Shown: positions 1 to 8,474 of the stretch, piece by piece
Layout of the letters: each line of letters opens with the position of its first letter
How positions within the stretch are numbered: the stretch's first letter is position 1
Source of the DNA: Kiritimatiellia bacterium
Lineage (GTDB): Bacteria; Verrucomicrobiota; Kiritimatiellia; RFP12; UBA1067
Reading direction: 5' to 3'
Assembly: GCA_017514235.1 (NCBI GenBank)
Contig: JAFWKK010000052.1
Location: 1-32,672, forward strand
DNA: 32,672 bases
Notes under the pieces: model-generated
What the model saw: the letters and a program-made list of their open reading frames with translations, nothing else
Database searches by the model: none
Told to the model about the DNA's origin: nothing
Translations under genes and position numbers: made by a program

Positions 1-3000
1 CGACGGGCTTAAGTTCTACTTGAATAGGCATTGCGGCGGGTTGAGGACATTCCGCCCTGCCGCTTGCCGACGCCTTTCCCGTGACAGGATCAAGCACCAT
101 GCAGACTCCATTTTTGACGCGATGGAACAAGGAGCGACCGTTCGCCTCCACGATAAAGAAGATGTCCTCATCACCATCGCGCCGCTGATACCATCCACGC
201 AAACCCGACGGCTCGACGCCCAGCATGGCCTTGACCGGCGACGGCCAGTCCGGCTCGAAATCGCCGCGCACAACACGGGCGCCTTTTGCCGCGAGCGCGG
301 CGATCTTTGCCTCCGTCGCCGGCAGGAGGAACGTCCCTTTCGGAATCCAGAGAACGCGGTATGTCGGCGAATCAGTCTGCGGCTCGCATCCCGGGCACGC
401 GCCGACGACTAGCCGCCCGTCCGCCACGTCCAGCGCGTTCATCAGCACGTCGTTGTTGAGGTAGTCGTACTTGTAGCGGTTGCCGAAGAGAAGCTTGCTT
501 TCCGACGGCTTGTGGTTCACGTCGTCGCCAAGGTACATGAGGATGTCCACGGCCGGTACGCCGCGCTCCAGCTCGCGTCCGCACCGCTCGATGTACTTCG
601 AGAAATGCTTCAGGTACGGCCACCAAGTCTGCTCGCGCAGGAACGGCGAGCCGATGGCGTCGCCGTAGCTCGAAGAAGGAGGCTTGCCGCCAATGACGGG
701 ATTGTGCGTGAAGGTGTTGTACACGACGTGAGTGACGCCCCTCGCGTAATGCTCGTCCTGAACCTTCTTCCAGTCCTTGAAGTTCTCGTCGAACGTCAGC
801 TCGAAGCTCGTGAACGCCTCCGCGCTCACGCGCCGCTTGCGGTATATGTGCGCGGCGGACGCGCAGGGCAGGATCGGCTTGAAGTCGAAACTGCCGACGA
901 AGCCGTTGTTGTCGTGCGGATTCCAGAACTCGCACATCGCCTCGTCGGCGTACTTCCAGAAGCGCATGATGTCGCCCGGTATCACGTCGCCGAACGCCGT
1001 CTCGTACACGACGGACATGCCATGCTCCCGCGCAAGCCGCGCAATCGTGCCGTAGTAGTTCTCCTCCACCAGGCGCGAGCAGACGTTGCGCCAATCGAGA
1101 AGGAATCGCTCCGTTTCGACCTCGCTGCCGATGATGTAGCCGAAGAGCGCGGGCAGCCACGGCCTGAGCGCATAACCTGCACGACGCTCGAACTCGTCCT
1201 CCATCTTCCACGTCCAGGACTGGCTTCCGCATTCCCAGCTGTCGACAAGGATGCCATCTACCTTCACGCCCGCCTTGAGAAGCCGCCCGATGTAGCCCGC
1301 GAAGTTCGCCTCGAAACCGCGCGGATCCATCTTGTCGCATTCCCACCCCGTCGCCTCCGGAGGCGCGGGATGGTTCCTTCGCTTCATGTTGACGTGTCCG
1401 AACACGAGACGCTTCATTTCTGTGGCGTGGATTGGCGCGGCGTTAGTCGAAATCTTAAACTGGCGCAAGGTACGTCCGGCCTTCGCCTGCCAGTTGTCAA
1501 GCCTGTGCTCGGACGACCAGACCGGCTCGAACGGCTTCATGTCGTGCACGTTCCGCGCCCGCAGCTCCAAACCATCGCGCGGCAGCGCACCAACGTCAAA
1601 CGTCATTTCCAGCCCCGGCCCACAAGACGAGTCGGCCCAGTTCCCAGCCGGGCATTCCCGTTCAAGAGCCTTTCGCCCATGCGACCAAACCTCAAAGACG
1701 ATGTCAGGCTCATAACACCAGTAGTAGCACAAATCGCTCGGTGCAGGAATTGTGACGCTCCGCACGACGGACGAATCCTCCGCCTCGACAGGAAACTCAA
1801 CCTCTCCGATTTCGTGGTAGTCGTCGTCCGCATCGAACTGCGGCATCTTCCCTGGCTCAAAGCAGACAAACTTGCGCATAGCGCGGTCAGGCGTGATCCA
1901 CGGTCCTCCCGACATCGACCAGCCCGGACAGTTCTGCATCTTGAACTTGAGCCCGTGCCGATGGCACTCCGTCTCGGCGAACCTGATCAGTTCCACCCAG
2001 TTTTCACTCATGCACGGAATGCCGTTCGTGACGCCGGGCCACAGCGCGGTTCCGTCCCCGCCACCGTGAAACAGCTGTATCCCTGAAATCCCAGCCTCGG
2101 CAACCGCCGCGATGTCGGCGGCAAGCCCTTCCTTGGACGCATTGCCGCCGATGATATGAAACCACGTCTCAGGCTTGTTCGAACGAGTATGTGTTTCCAC
2201 TTTCGTATCTTGCACAGTTGAAATTACCTTTGGATCGAGCCGGGCATATCCGGAAACGGGAACATGAATGCGCGAAACCCCTGATTCGATCCGGACCGTT
2301 CCCGTCCTCTCGCCCATGGTGTTGAACAATTCAGCCATGCGAGATGTCGATGTCTCGACTATGACCGAATCCGTACCTGTGGCATTGATTACATACGAAA
2401 CCATGGATGGTTTGCCGACATTGACACACGCGTTCTCTGCATATGATGTTACGATGCGTTCCGAAGCGTTTTCAGCCTCAATCCACGTATATCCGTTCTC
2501 GGCATGATGCGGAGCAAACGTACCCTTCAACAGTGCATCGCGATGCCGCTGCGAAAATGCCAACCAGTGGCGAATTACATCTCGGTGAGCCGGATTGATC
2601 TTCTTGAGAACCATCGAATACTGAATCGTGGAATAGAGCACATTGAGGATGGGCAACGCCGCGCCTTCTGGCGTCTCGTCATTGCTCCATACAAGCATGT
2701 CGGAATGAACGGCGATTCCGCCAGACGTCAGACGGAGGTCGCACATGCGCTTGCGATTGGCGGTAGGGTCTGCCGGACAGTCCGCCACGCGCATCATGTT
2801 GCCGTATTGGAGAATTGCCGGACCCATGTAATGCTGGCGGAACTCCACGAGCACGTCCGGCTTTATCGCCCGAAGCCGCGTCAAGACGTCCTTCATCAGC
2901 CGATCTACGGCCTCCGGCACAGACCGACAATCTCGACCTGCAAAACCATCTTTTGCGGCTGGATCATCTTTTGGCTGAATGAACTGATCGATGAAGTCGA

Positions 3001-4099
3001 GCTTCACGCCGTCAAAATCCCATTCGCCAACCACGCGCTCGTAGGTGCGAATCAGATATTCGCGCACTTCGGGGAAACGTGGATCAAGCACGGCGACCTT
3101 TCCTGGCGATCTTACCCCACGGGTGAAGAGCACCTTATCCTTGAACCGCACCCACGCCTTCGACTCATCCCCGACATAAGGGACAGCCAACCACAGCATA
3201 TATTTGAGCCCAGCCTTGTGTACAGCGGCGACGTGCGCTTTCATGTCGGGGAAGCGCGACGGCACCGGCATCCAATCGCCAGTGGCCGAATAGAACGCGG
3301 CGCTTTCGACCTTCTGCCAGCCGTCGTCAAGGATCATCGTCTTCATGCCAAGCGATGCCGCTTCAAACGCCTCTGTTTCAAGTTCCATGGCACTGACATC
3401 TTGCAAATAGGCGTACCAAGTCGAATAGAGTGGCTCGAACGCCGCATCCGGCACGGTTGCCTCCGTGAATCCATTCTGCTCGGCGATCCACCGCGTGCAG
3501 TCTCGAACAGTTTCCGCGAAACACTTGTTCCGCCGATCCATCATCACTGAACACGTGTAGGTCTTCATCTTCGCGGCAGACTGCTGGAAGAACTCGCAGC
3601 GGCCAACGATCTCGCAAGTACGGTCATCGGCATACAAGCCAAACGCGATCGGATGAAACGCATCCGAACAGGCCAGCGCCACCGGCGCCTTCTCAACTGA
3701 ATTGAACCCGACGGCAATAGGCGTATCACACGCGAGCTGTGAATTGTATCTGGCAAGTCCCTTCCACCAGAGCTGTGGCCAAAGATGATATCCGTCTCGG
3801 TCAAAGGCGCTGACCCAGACATTCTGCACACCCGCACCAGACACGCGAAACATCACACCGAACTTCGGAGGCTCCGTCTCCACAGGGGATTCAATCTTCA
3901 CCGTCACGACGTCACGTCCCGAATCCAAGGAACTGGTCACGCTGAATTTCCAACTTCCCGCATCATCGCACGTAACCTCTGCCATACCCGCACCGACAGT
4001 CTGCACCGCAGCAACAACCTTGGCCTTTTGTTCCGTGTCCGTGGCAAACACGGAACACACGATCCAAGCGACAATGAACAGGCATCCCGCTTTCTTCAT
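1..4099 (-). CDS. Secreted two-module glycoside hydrolase: GH36-like (alpha-galactosidase type) + GH106-like (alpha-L-rhamnosidase type), C-terminus cut by window edge
   Basis: I translated this frame line by line from the ATG at 4099 to the left edge and found no stop, giving at least 1366 residues. It opens with a signal peptide (MKKAGCLFIVAWIVCSVFA). Residues about 30-600 resemble clan GH-D/GH36: LDDGW at 257-261, GDW at 274-276, KLDF at 366-369 (D368 as likely nucleophile) and RVADCPADP at 437-445, whose aspartates are candidates for the acid/base. Residues about 640 to the end resemble GH106: WFHIIGGN near 646, QNCPGWSMSGGPWIT near 883-900, NHPAPPEATGWECDK at 909-923 and DSWECGSQSWT at 953-963. 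GH36 enzymes act on alpha-galactosides and GH106 on alpha-L-rhamnosides; the exact substrates here are not visible. The start follows AAGGATGG and lies 23 nt after the stop of the upstream gene, so it is probably the last known gene of the 8344 operon. Part of the GH36 module (about 2200-2700) looks poorer in GC than its neighbours. Confidence 0.9.
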   Translation of the reverse strand, partial: MKKAGCLFIVAWIVCSVFATDTEQKAKVVAAVQTVGAGMAEVTCDDAGSWKFSVTSSLDSGRDVVTVKIESPVETEPPKFGVMFRVSGAGVQNVWVSAFDRDGYHLWPQLWWKGLARYNSQLACDTPIAVGFNSVEKAPVALACSDAFHPIAFGLYADDRTCEIVGRCEFFQQSAAKMKTYTCSVMMDRRNKCFAETVRDCTRWIAEQNGFTEATVPDAAFEPLYSTWYAYLQDVSAMELETEAFEAASLGMKTMILDDGWQKVESAAFYSATGDWMPVPSRFPDMKAHVAAVHKAGLKYMLWLAVPYVGDESKAWVRFKDKVLFTRGVRSPGKVAVLDPRFPEVREYLIRTYERVVGEWDFDGVKLDFIDQFIQPKDDPAAKDGFAGRDCRSVPEAVDRLMKDVLTRLRAIKPDVLVEFRQHYMGPAILQYGNMMRVADCPADPTANRKRMCDLRLTSGGIAVHSDMLVWSNDETPEGAALPILNVLYSTIQYSMVLKKINPAHRDVIRHWLAFSQRHRDALLKGTFAPHHAENGYTWIEAENASERIVTSYAENACVNVGKPSMVSYVINATGTDSVIVETSTSRMAELFNTMGERTGTVRIESGVSRIHVPVSGYARLDPKVISTVQDTKVETHTRSNKPETWFHIIGGNASKEGLAADIAAVAEAGISGIQLFHGGGDGTALWPGVTNGIPCMSENWVELIRFAETECHRHGLKFKMQNCPGWSMSGGPWITPDRAMRKFVCFEPGKMPQFDADDDYHEIGEVEFPVEAEDSSVVRSVTIPAPSDLCYYWCYEPDIVFEVWSHGRKALERECPAGNWADSSCGPGLEMTFDVGALPRDGLELRARNVHDMKPFEPVWSSEHRLDNWQAKAGRTLRQFKISTNAAPIHATEMKRLVFGHVNMKRRNHPAPPEATGWECDKMDPRGFEANFAGYIGRLLKAGVKVDGILVDSWECGSQSWTWKMEDEFERRAGYALRPWLPALFGYIIGSEVETERFLLDWRNVCSRLVEENYYGTIARLAREHGMSVVYETAFGDVIPGDIMRFWKYADEAMCEFWNPHDNNGFVGSFDFKPILPCASAAHIYRKRRVSAEAFTSFELTFDENFKDWKKVQDEHYARGVTHVVYNTFTHNPVIGGKPPSSSYGDAIGSPFLREQTWWPYLKHFSKYIERCGRELERGVPAVDILMYLGDDVNHKPSESKLLFGNRYKYDYLNNDVLMNALDVADGRLVVGACPGCEPQTDSPTYRVLWIPKGTFLLPATEAKIAALAAKGARVVRGDFEPDWPSPVKAMLGVEPSGLRGWYQRRDGDEDIFFIVEANGRSLFHRVKNGVCMVLDPVTGKASASGRAECPQPAAMPIQVELKPV

Positions 4100-4122
4100 C
4101 TCGGAAACCATCCTTGCTGTTT

Positions 4123-5739
4123 CTATCTGAATCGGAACGAATAGAGATCGGCGTCAGACATGTCAAACTCAACCGTGACTGCACGTTCCGCGAAATCAGA
4201 GAGTTTGCCCCCATTATCGAAATCGACCACACGGTCAACCTTGTCGCCGAAAAGCTCAACGCTCTTGAGCATGGAACCAGCTTCGTCACGCAGGGTCACG
4301 AACATGCGTCCGCGAGCGGAAGTCGAGAAGTTGATAAGCATTTCCCGTCCCGCGAACACAAGCGGCCTGGTCACGACTTTCTGTCCGGCATACGTGGCAT
4401 GGCGCGAAATGAAGCCGTCCTGACGCAGGCGGTAGCGATGCAGGCGTGACGCCAGTCCTGTCCAGTGGCGGTCGAACGCATAGAGCGAAATCTCATCGTC
4501 ACCACCATCCCCGAACGGCGACGGCGTCTTTACGAGCGTACGGGCAAGATAGCAGTCGCCATAGACCCAATTGCCGTCGTTTTCCGGTCCAGGACGCATG
4601 AACGCATCTTCTTCGCGGAAGAACCTCTGGCCGTCGCGAGAAAACACAAAGACGCAGTCGGTCAGCGCCAGGCCGAAGCGCGGATGCCCGTGATCCATGC
4701 GCCAGCGGCGCTTTTCCGTTGCGGGCAGACGGTCATAATTGGCCGTCCACGCCTTGCGCTGAACGTAGCGTGACGGAAATCCGATGAAGATGGACGGTTC
4801 GCGGAAGTAAGGCTCGATCACGTTCGTGTAGAGCGAATAGTCCTCTGCCCCCGGGCCGAAATCCAAAAGCGCGGGCTCGGTCCACGTCCTAAAGTCCCTT
4901 GACTCGCAGTGCCGCACGTCGCGCACGGTCAAGTCGCCGTTGCGTTCCGCCTTCACATGGTGATAACCACGCAGATAAAGATGATAGACGCCACGCACGC
5001 CGTCCCAGAAGCCGACGTTGAGCGTATCAAACGCACCTGCTCGCGTCAGAAGCCAGCCCCTGCGGAAATGGATGCCGTCGGCAGAAAGGAAGCACCAAAG
5101 GCCGCGGTCGAACTTCTTGCCGCCCGACTCCACGACCACTGGATCCCCCGGCGCAGGCATTGTCGCCGAGCCGTCCGTGTTCATCGCCGCAAAGAACGCC
5201 CCTATTCCCTTGTACCGTTCGTCCGGCGGACAGGTGGGGTTGGTGTCCTTGAACACAAAGAAATTGTCCCATCCATGCTCGTTTGACGTGCCGTCGAGAA
5301 TGCAGTTGTTCTTCTTGGAACCGTTGAAATTCACGATTCCAAGTTCCGGCTTGACCCACGTGACGCCGCCGTCGCGACTCTCAGCATATCCAATGCGCAC
5401 CGAGTTGGCAGCAAATCGTTTGCGCACATCCTTCCATCCGCAACCTATGGCGCAGCTGTTGTAGTACATGCGCAGGAAGTCGCCCTTCTCGTCATGGTCT
5501 GGGACGATGCAGTGGTAGTCACAACCATCGCCCTCCCAGGGCTTGTCGTGCGTAAGGGCGACGCCGGCGTATTCAGGATGATGCACAAGACGAGACGCCG
5601 TCGTCTGCGAAGTGTCGACCACATGGTCGTCCCACAACACCTGAAGGCGACTTCCCACTTGCAACGGCGCTGAAGCGGCCGATGCAATGGCCGCCCCGAG
5701 CGCTAATGTCGCAATCCATGCATGGAGGAGGTTGCTCAT
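4123..5739 (-). CDS. Secreted five-bladed beta-propeller protein, glycoside hydrolase GH32/GH43-like fold
   Basis: The protein has 538 residues with a signal peptide at 1-24 (ending ASAASA). After it come repeated propeller-type strands typical of the GH32/43/62/68/117 superfamily: VLWDDHVVD near 35, SRDGGVTW, GLWCFLSADGIHFRRGW and ESRDFRTWTEP. The C-terminal 110 residues look like a beta-sandwich. Such proteins are often labelled GH32-like or sialidase-like in PVC genomes; I cannot assign a family or a substrate. Aspartates and glutamates in the WDDH and YFREPSIF segments are possible active-site residues, but this is not established. The ATG at 5739 lies 4 nt beyond the stop of the upstream surface-protein gene without a clear Shine-Dalgarno, which suggests translational coupling. 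The GH36-GH106 gene follows after 23 nt, so it probably works on the same exported glycan. Confidence 0.75.
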   Translation of the reverse strand: MSNLLHAWIATLALGAAIASAASAPLQVGSRLQVLWDDHVVDTSQTTASRLVHHPEYAGVALTHDKPWEGDGCDYHCIVPDHDEKGDFLRMYYNSCAIGCGWKDVRKRFAANSVRIGYAESRDGGVTWVKPELGIVNFNGSKKNNCILDGTSNEHGWDNFFVFKDTNPTCPPDERYKGIGAFFAAMNTDGSATMPAPGDPVVVESGGKKFDRGLWCFLSADGIHFRRGWLLTRAGAFDTLNVGFWDGVRGVYHLYLRGYHHVKAERNGDLTVRDVRHCESRDFRTWTEPALLDFGPGAEDYSLYTNVIEPYFREPSIFIGFPSRYVQRKAWTANYDRLPATEKRRWRMDHGHPRFGLALTDCVFVFSRDGQRFFREEDAFMRPGPENDGNWVYGDCYLARTLVKTPSPFGDGGDDEISLYAFDRHWTGLASRLHRYRLRQDGFISRHATYAGQKVVTRPLVFAGREMLINFSTSARGRMFVTLRDEAGSMLKSVELFGDKVDRVVDFDNGGKLSDFAERAVTVEFDMSDADLYSFRFR

Positions 5740-5743
5740 GTCA

Positions 5744-8344
5744 CTATTTGAAGATCAGGTAAAAACCCTCAAGACGGATTCGCGCACTTTGCGCTTCGTA
5801 TGCGATCCTGCCGGAATCGCAACCCGACACCGAAGCGAACGGCGACGTCAGTTTTCCGCCAGTGGAGAGAAAACTCCCACGTATCGTGCCGGGGAACCCA
5901 GTCAGCGTCAACGGGATTTGCGTAACGTCCCAATCGCCCACGACGTGCAGGACGGGCACTTTCGCCATGCCTGTGGCGTCGAATTCAAGCGCACGAACCG
6001 TCGGGCTTAACCCTGCGAAATCCAGCGTCGCTTCGCCCGACACCGCAAAATCGCTGGAAGGCGCAATTTCGCCGCTGAACGCAAGTTCCGGCTGCACCTG
6101 CTGCGGGATGTTCCACTTCTGCATCAAGATTGCCGATATCTCGTCGATCTGGGAATCGGTCAATGCCTCTTCGAACAACAGCACTTCGTGGAGGTCCATA
6201 ATGAGCGAGGACGACGTACCGACCGCCGTGCCGTTGTCGCGTATCAGGAACTGGGCACCTATGGCCTCGAACGACCCAAGGTTGGCATTGCGTACGACCA
6301 GCAGGTTAAGATTCGTATGGGCTGACGCCTCGTATGTTGCCGTCCCCGTAGCCTTGCGTCCGTTCGTCCACGCCTCGTTCATGTTTGCCATGTTCCACCC
6401 GTTGTTACTGTCGCGCAGGAAACGGAACGTGTAGCCCTTGACCATCCCAAGAAACCCCAAAGTCGAACTGGGATCACGCTGGCGCTGGACGAAGAAGAAC
6501 GTCCGCGCCTGGAAATTCGCCGCGGCTCCGTTCTTCTTGGCGGCAATAAAGGTGCAGGCACGCGTCGCGCCCCCGCCAGTATAGCCGAACAGCACGGCGC
6601 TGCGCCCCTCGGCATACGGATCGCTAACGATGACGGATGGGTTCGAATGCGGATATGTCACCGACGGATACGGCTTCGCCGCGGCCGCACCATACACCGT
6701 GACGCCGTTATCTGTAAGTGACTTCCATTCGACAAGGTCACCGTTATTATCCGTAACGAGCGTTTCCGGGTGAGAACTATCCAAATGTACGAACATCGTA
6801 CCATACTGCGAAAACAAGTGATCGCCAACCAATTTGCCGCCTGCAAGCCTCGTTTCTCCGCTGTGCATTTGGCCATCGGCGAGATACAAAGTGCCGGCGC
6901 CTTGCTTTTCTATGTCAATGTTTCCGCCGCAATGCACCATCAGAGTGGCAGCCGTATCGTTTGACACTACCAGCTTGGCCTTCCGTGCCGCCGTGTTCGT
7001 AATTGTACCAAGTCCAGTTACGTTCATGCCGCCGCCGACTTTCAGCGTTTCACCCTTTAAGTCAACAAGCCCGGCGGTCTTAAACGTACCGGAGCCAGAC
7101 ACTTCGGTCAGCGTCTGGAGACTGTCGCCACCGTCCAGCGTCGTCCCAGCCTCAACCGAGAACTCCGACTCCGCCGACAAAAGCGAATCGTTCAGACATG
7201 CGGCCTGCCGGGGAATGTTCCATTTCTGCATCAGGATTGCCGAGATGTCCTCTATCTGAGCATCTGTCAGCGCCTCTTCGAACAACAGCACTTCGTGGAG
7301 GTCCATGATGAGCGAGGACGACGTACCGACCGCCGTGCCGTTGTCGCGTATCAGGAACTGGGCACCTATGGCCTCGAACGACCCAAGGTTGGCATTGCGT
7401 ACGACCAGCAGGTTCAGATTCGTATGGGCTGACGCCTCGTATGTTGCCGTCCCCGTAGCCTTGCGTCCGTTCGTCCACGCCTCGTTCATGTTTGCCATGT
7501 TCCACCCGTTGTTACTGTCGCGCAGGAAACGGAACGTGTAGCCCTTGACCATTCCAAGAAACCCCAAAGTCGAACTGGGATCACGCTGACGCTGGACGAA
7601 GAAGAACGTCCGCGCCTGGAAATTCGCCGCGGCTCCGTTCTTCTTGGCGGCAATAAAGGTACAGGCACGCGTCGCGCCCCCGCCAGTATAGCCGAACAGC
7701 ACGGCGCTGCGCCCCCCGGCATACGGATCGCTAACGATGACGGATGGGTTCGAATGCGGATAAGTCACCGACGGATACGGGTTCGCCGCGGCCGCACCAT
7801 ACACCGTGACTCCGTTATCTGTAAGTGACTTCCATTCGACAAGATCACCGCTGCCGTCCATTACAAGCGTCTCCAGACGAGATGCGTCAAGATGCACCGA
7901 AAGCGTGCCATAGGCACTGTAGTCTGCGTAGGAAAGATCTGGCGCTGTCGTCAAAGTTCCCTCGATGATACGGGTCTCGCCCGTGTAAGACTGCCGTGCG
8001 GCGAACAAGAGCCTGCCGTTGCCGCGCTTTTCTACAGCGATGTCGCCGCAGATGGATGCCGCCAGGCGCACGTCGGCATACGCCGTCAGCGTCAGTGTCA
8101 CTGGAGAATCCGCAACGTTCACTATGCAACTTGCCGCATAATCGCCTGTCAGGGAGACGGATGCGTTGCCTGTCAGCTCCACGACCGAAGTCGCGCTTGG
8201 AAGCTGTTCGTTCTCCCAGTTGCCCGCGTCATTCCAGTCCGTCGTTGCACCGCCGCCGGTCCACCGAGCCGCCTCGGCCACAGATGACGAAAAAAACGAC
8301 ACGAACGCGACGGCTGCAAGTACAGTCGCCCTAAACTGTTTCAT
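5744..8344 (-). CDS. Surface/secreted protein with autotransporter-associated beta-strand repeats and two nearly identical LamG/concanavalin-like modules
   Basis: Starting at the ATG at 8344 the protein has 866 residues. I chose this start because GGGGAGAAAGCC precedes it and a clear signal peptide follows (MKQFRATVLAAVAFVSFF, cleavage near SVAEAA); the frame stays open upstream to 8575 but has no signal there. Residues 26-45 carry the RWTGGGATTDWNDAGNW type start common in PVC surface proteins. Beta-strand repeats of the autotransporter-associated type occur near 104-130 (VEKRGNGRLLFA, SYTGETRIIEGTL) and 478-505 (EKQGAGTLYLADG, HSGETRLAGGKLVG). Each is followed by a jelly-roll lectin-like module, at about 145-376 and 514-745, which are almost identical to each other. 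The protein ends in EGFYLIFK with no PEP-CTERM motif. The likely role is glycan binding or display at the cell surface; the substrate is unknown. It is the first gene after a promoter at 8408-8437. Confidence 0.8.
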   Translation of the reverse strand: MKQFRATVLAAVAFVSFFSSSVAEAARWTGGGATTDWNDAGNWENEQLPSATSVVELTGNASVSLTGDYAASCIVNVADSPVTLTLTAYADVRLAASICGDIAVEKRGNGRLLFAARQSYTGETRIIEGTLTTAPDLSYADYSAYGTLSVHLDASRLETLVMDGSGDLVEWKSLTDNGVTVYGAAAANPYPSVTYPHSNPSVIVSDPYAGGRSAVLFGYTGGGATRACTFIAAKKNGAAANFQARTFFFVQRQRDPSSTLGFLGMVKGYTFRFLRDSNNGWNMANMNEAWTNGRKATGTATYEASAHTNLNLLVVRNANLGSFEAIGAQFLIRDNGTAVGTSSSLIMDLHEVLLFEEALTDAQIEDISAILMQKWNIPRQAACLNDSLLSAESEFSVEAGTTLDGGDSLQTLTEVSGSGTFKTAGLVDLKGETLKVGGGMNVTGLGTITNTAARKAKLVVSNDTAATLMVHCGGNIDIEKQGAGTLYLADGQMHSGETRLAGGKLVGDHLFSQYGTMFVHLDSSHPETLVTDNNGDLVEWKSLTDNGVTVYGAAAAKPYPSVTYPHSNPSVIVSDPYAEGRSAVLFGYTGGGATRACTFIAAKKNGAAANFQARTFFFVQRQRDPSSTLGFLGMVKGYTFRFLRDSNNGWNMANMNEAWTNGRKATGTATYEASAHTNLNLLVVRNANLGSFEAIGAQFLIRDNGTAVGTSSSLIMDLHEVLLFEEALTDSQIDEISAILMQKWNIPQQVQPELAFSGEIAPSSDFAVSGEATLDFAGLSPTVRALEFDATGMAKVPVLHVVGDWDVTQIPLTLTGFPGTIRGSFLSTGGKLTSPFASVSGCDSGRIAYEAQSARIRLEGFYLIFK
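6165..6743 (-). repeat. Direct repeat copy A encoding the second lectin-like module
   Basis: This stretch matches 7272-7850 in the same orientation at a constant offset of 1107 bp (369 codons). By eye I counted about ten single-base differences over 579 bp and no indels, most of them silent; two replacements are K/N before PYPS and E/G before GRSAVLFG. Similarity weakens quickly beyond both ends. Confidence 0.9.
7272..7850 (-). repeat. Direct repeat copy B encoding the first lectin-like module
   Basis: This is the partner of 6165-6743. The 1107-bp spacing is a multiple of three, so recombination between the copies would remove or add one module plus one beta-strand repeat block without breaking the frame. 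Confidence 0.9.
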
Positions 8345-8407
8345 TGGCTTTCTCCCCATTGCAGTTATGCCATGTCTGCCGCCGACACCTTGCCGACGGA
8401 CGAGTGA

Positions 8408-8437
8408 AGCATAGCACAATGGCGCAGCCATCATCAA
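8408..8437 (-). promoter_or_regulatory. Probable promoter of the surface-protein/glycosidase operon with an inverted repeat in the spacer
   Basis: Read on the minus strand, TTGATG (8437-8432) and TATGCT (8413-8408) are separated by 18 bp. The spacer holds ATGGCTGCGCCAT (8419-8431), an inverted repeat with two 5-bp arms and a 3-bp centre, a plausible operator. The expected transcript has a leader of about 55-60 nt before the ATG at 8344. The GntR-type regulator gene ends just upstream, at 8475. Nothing else is seen in the 130-bp gap. Confidence 0.45.
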
Positions 8438-8474
8438 TGTTTTCCCATCGCACCTAAATATCAACCTCAATATC

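Noticed and set aside
512-2086. Long plus-strand open frame (524 codons), and a 324-codon minus-strand frame at 372-1346
   Set aside because: Both lie over the GH106 module, which is continuous in another minus frame and carries clear family motifs. The rejected frames are rich in Arg/Ala/His and lack any motif.
2200-2300. Suspected frameshift between the GH36 and GH106 modules
   Set aside because: Careful re-reading of the bases shows one continuous frame through VSRIHVPVSGYARLDPKV with no stop.
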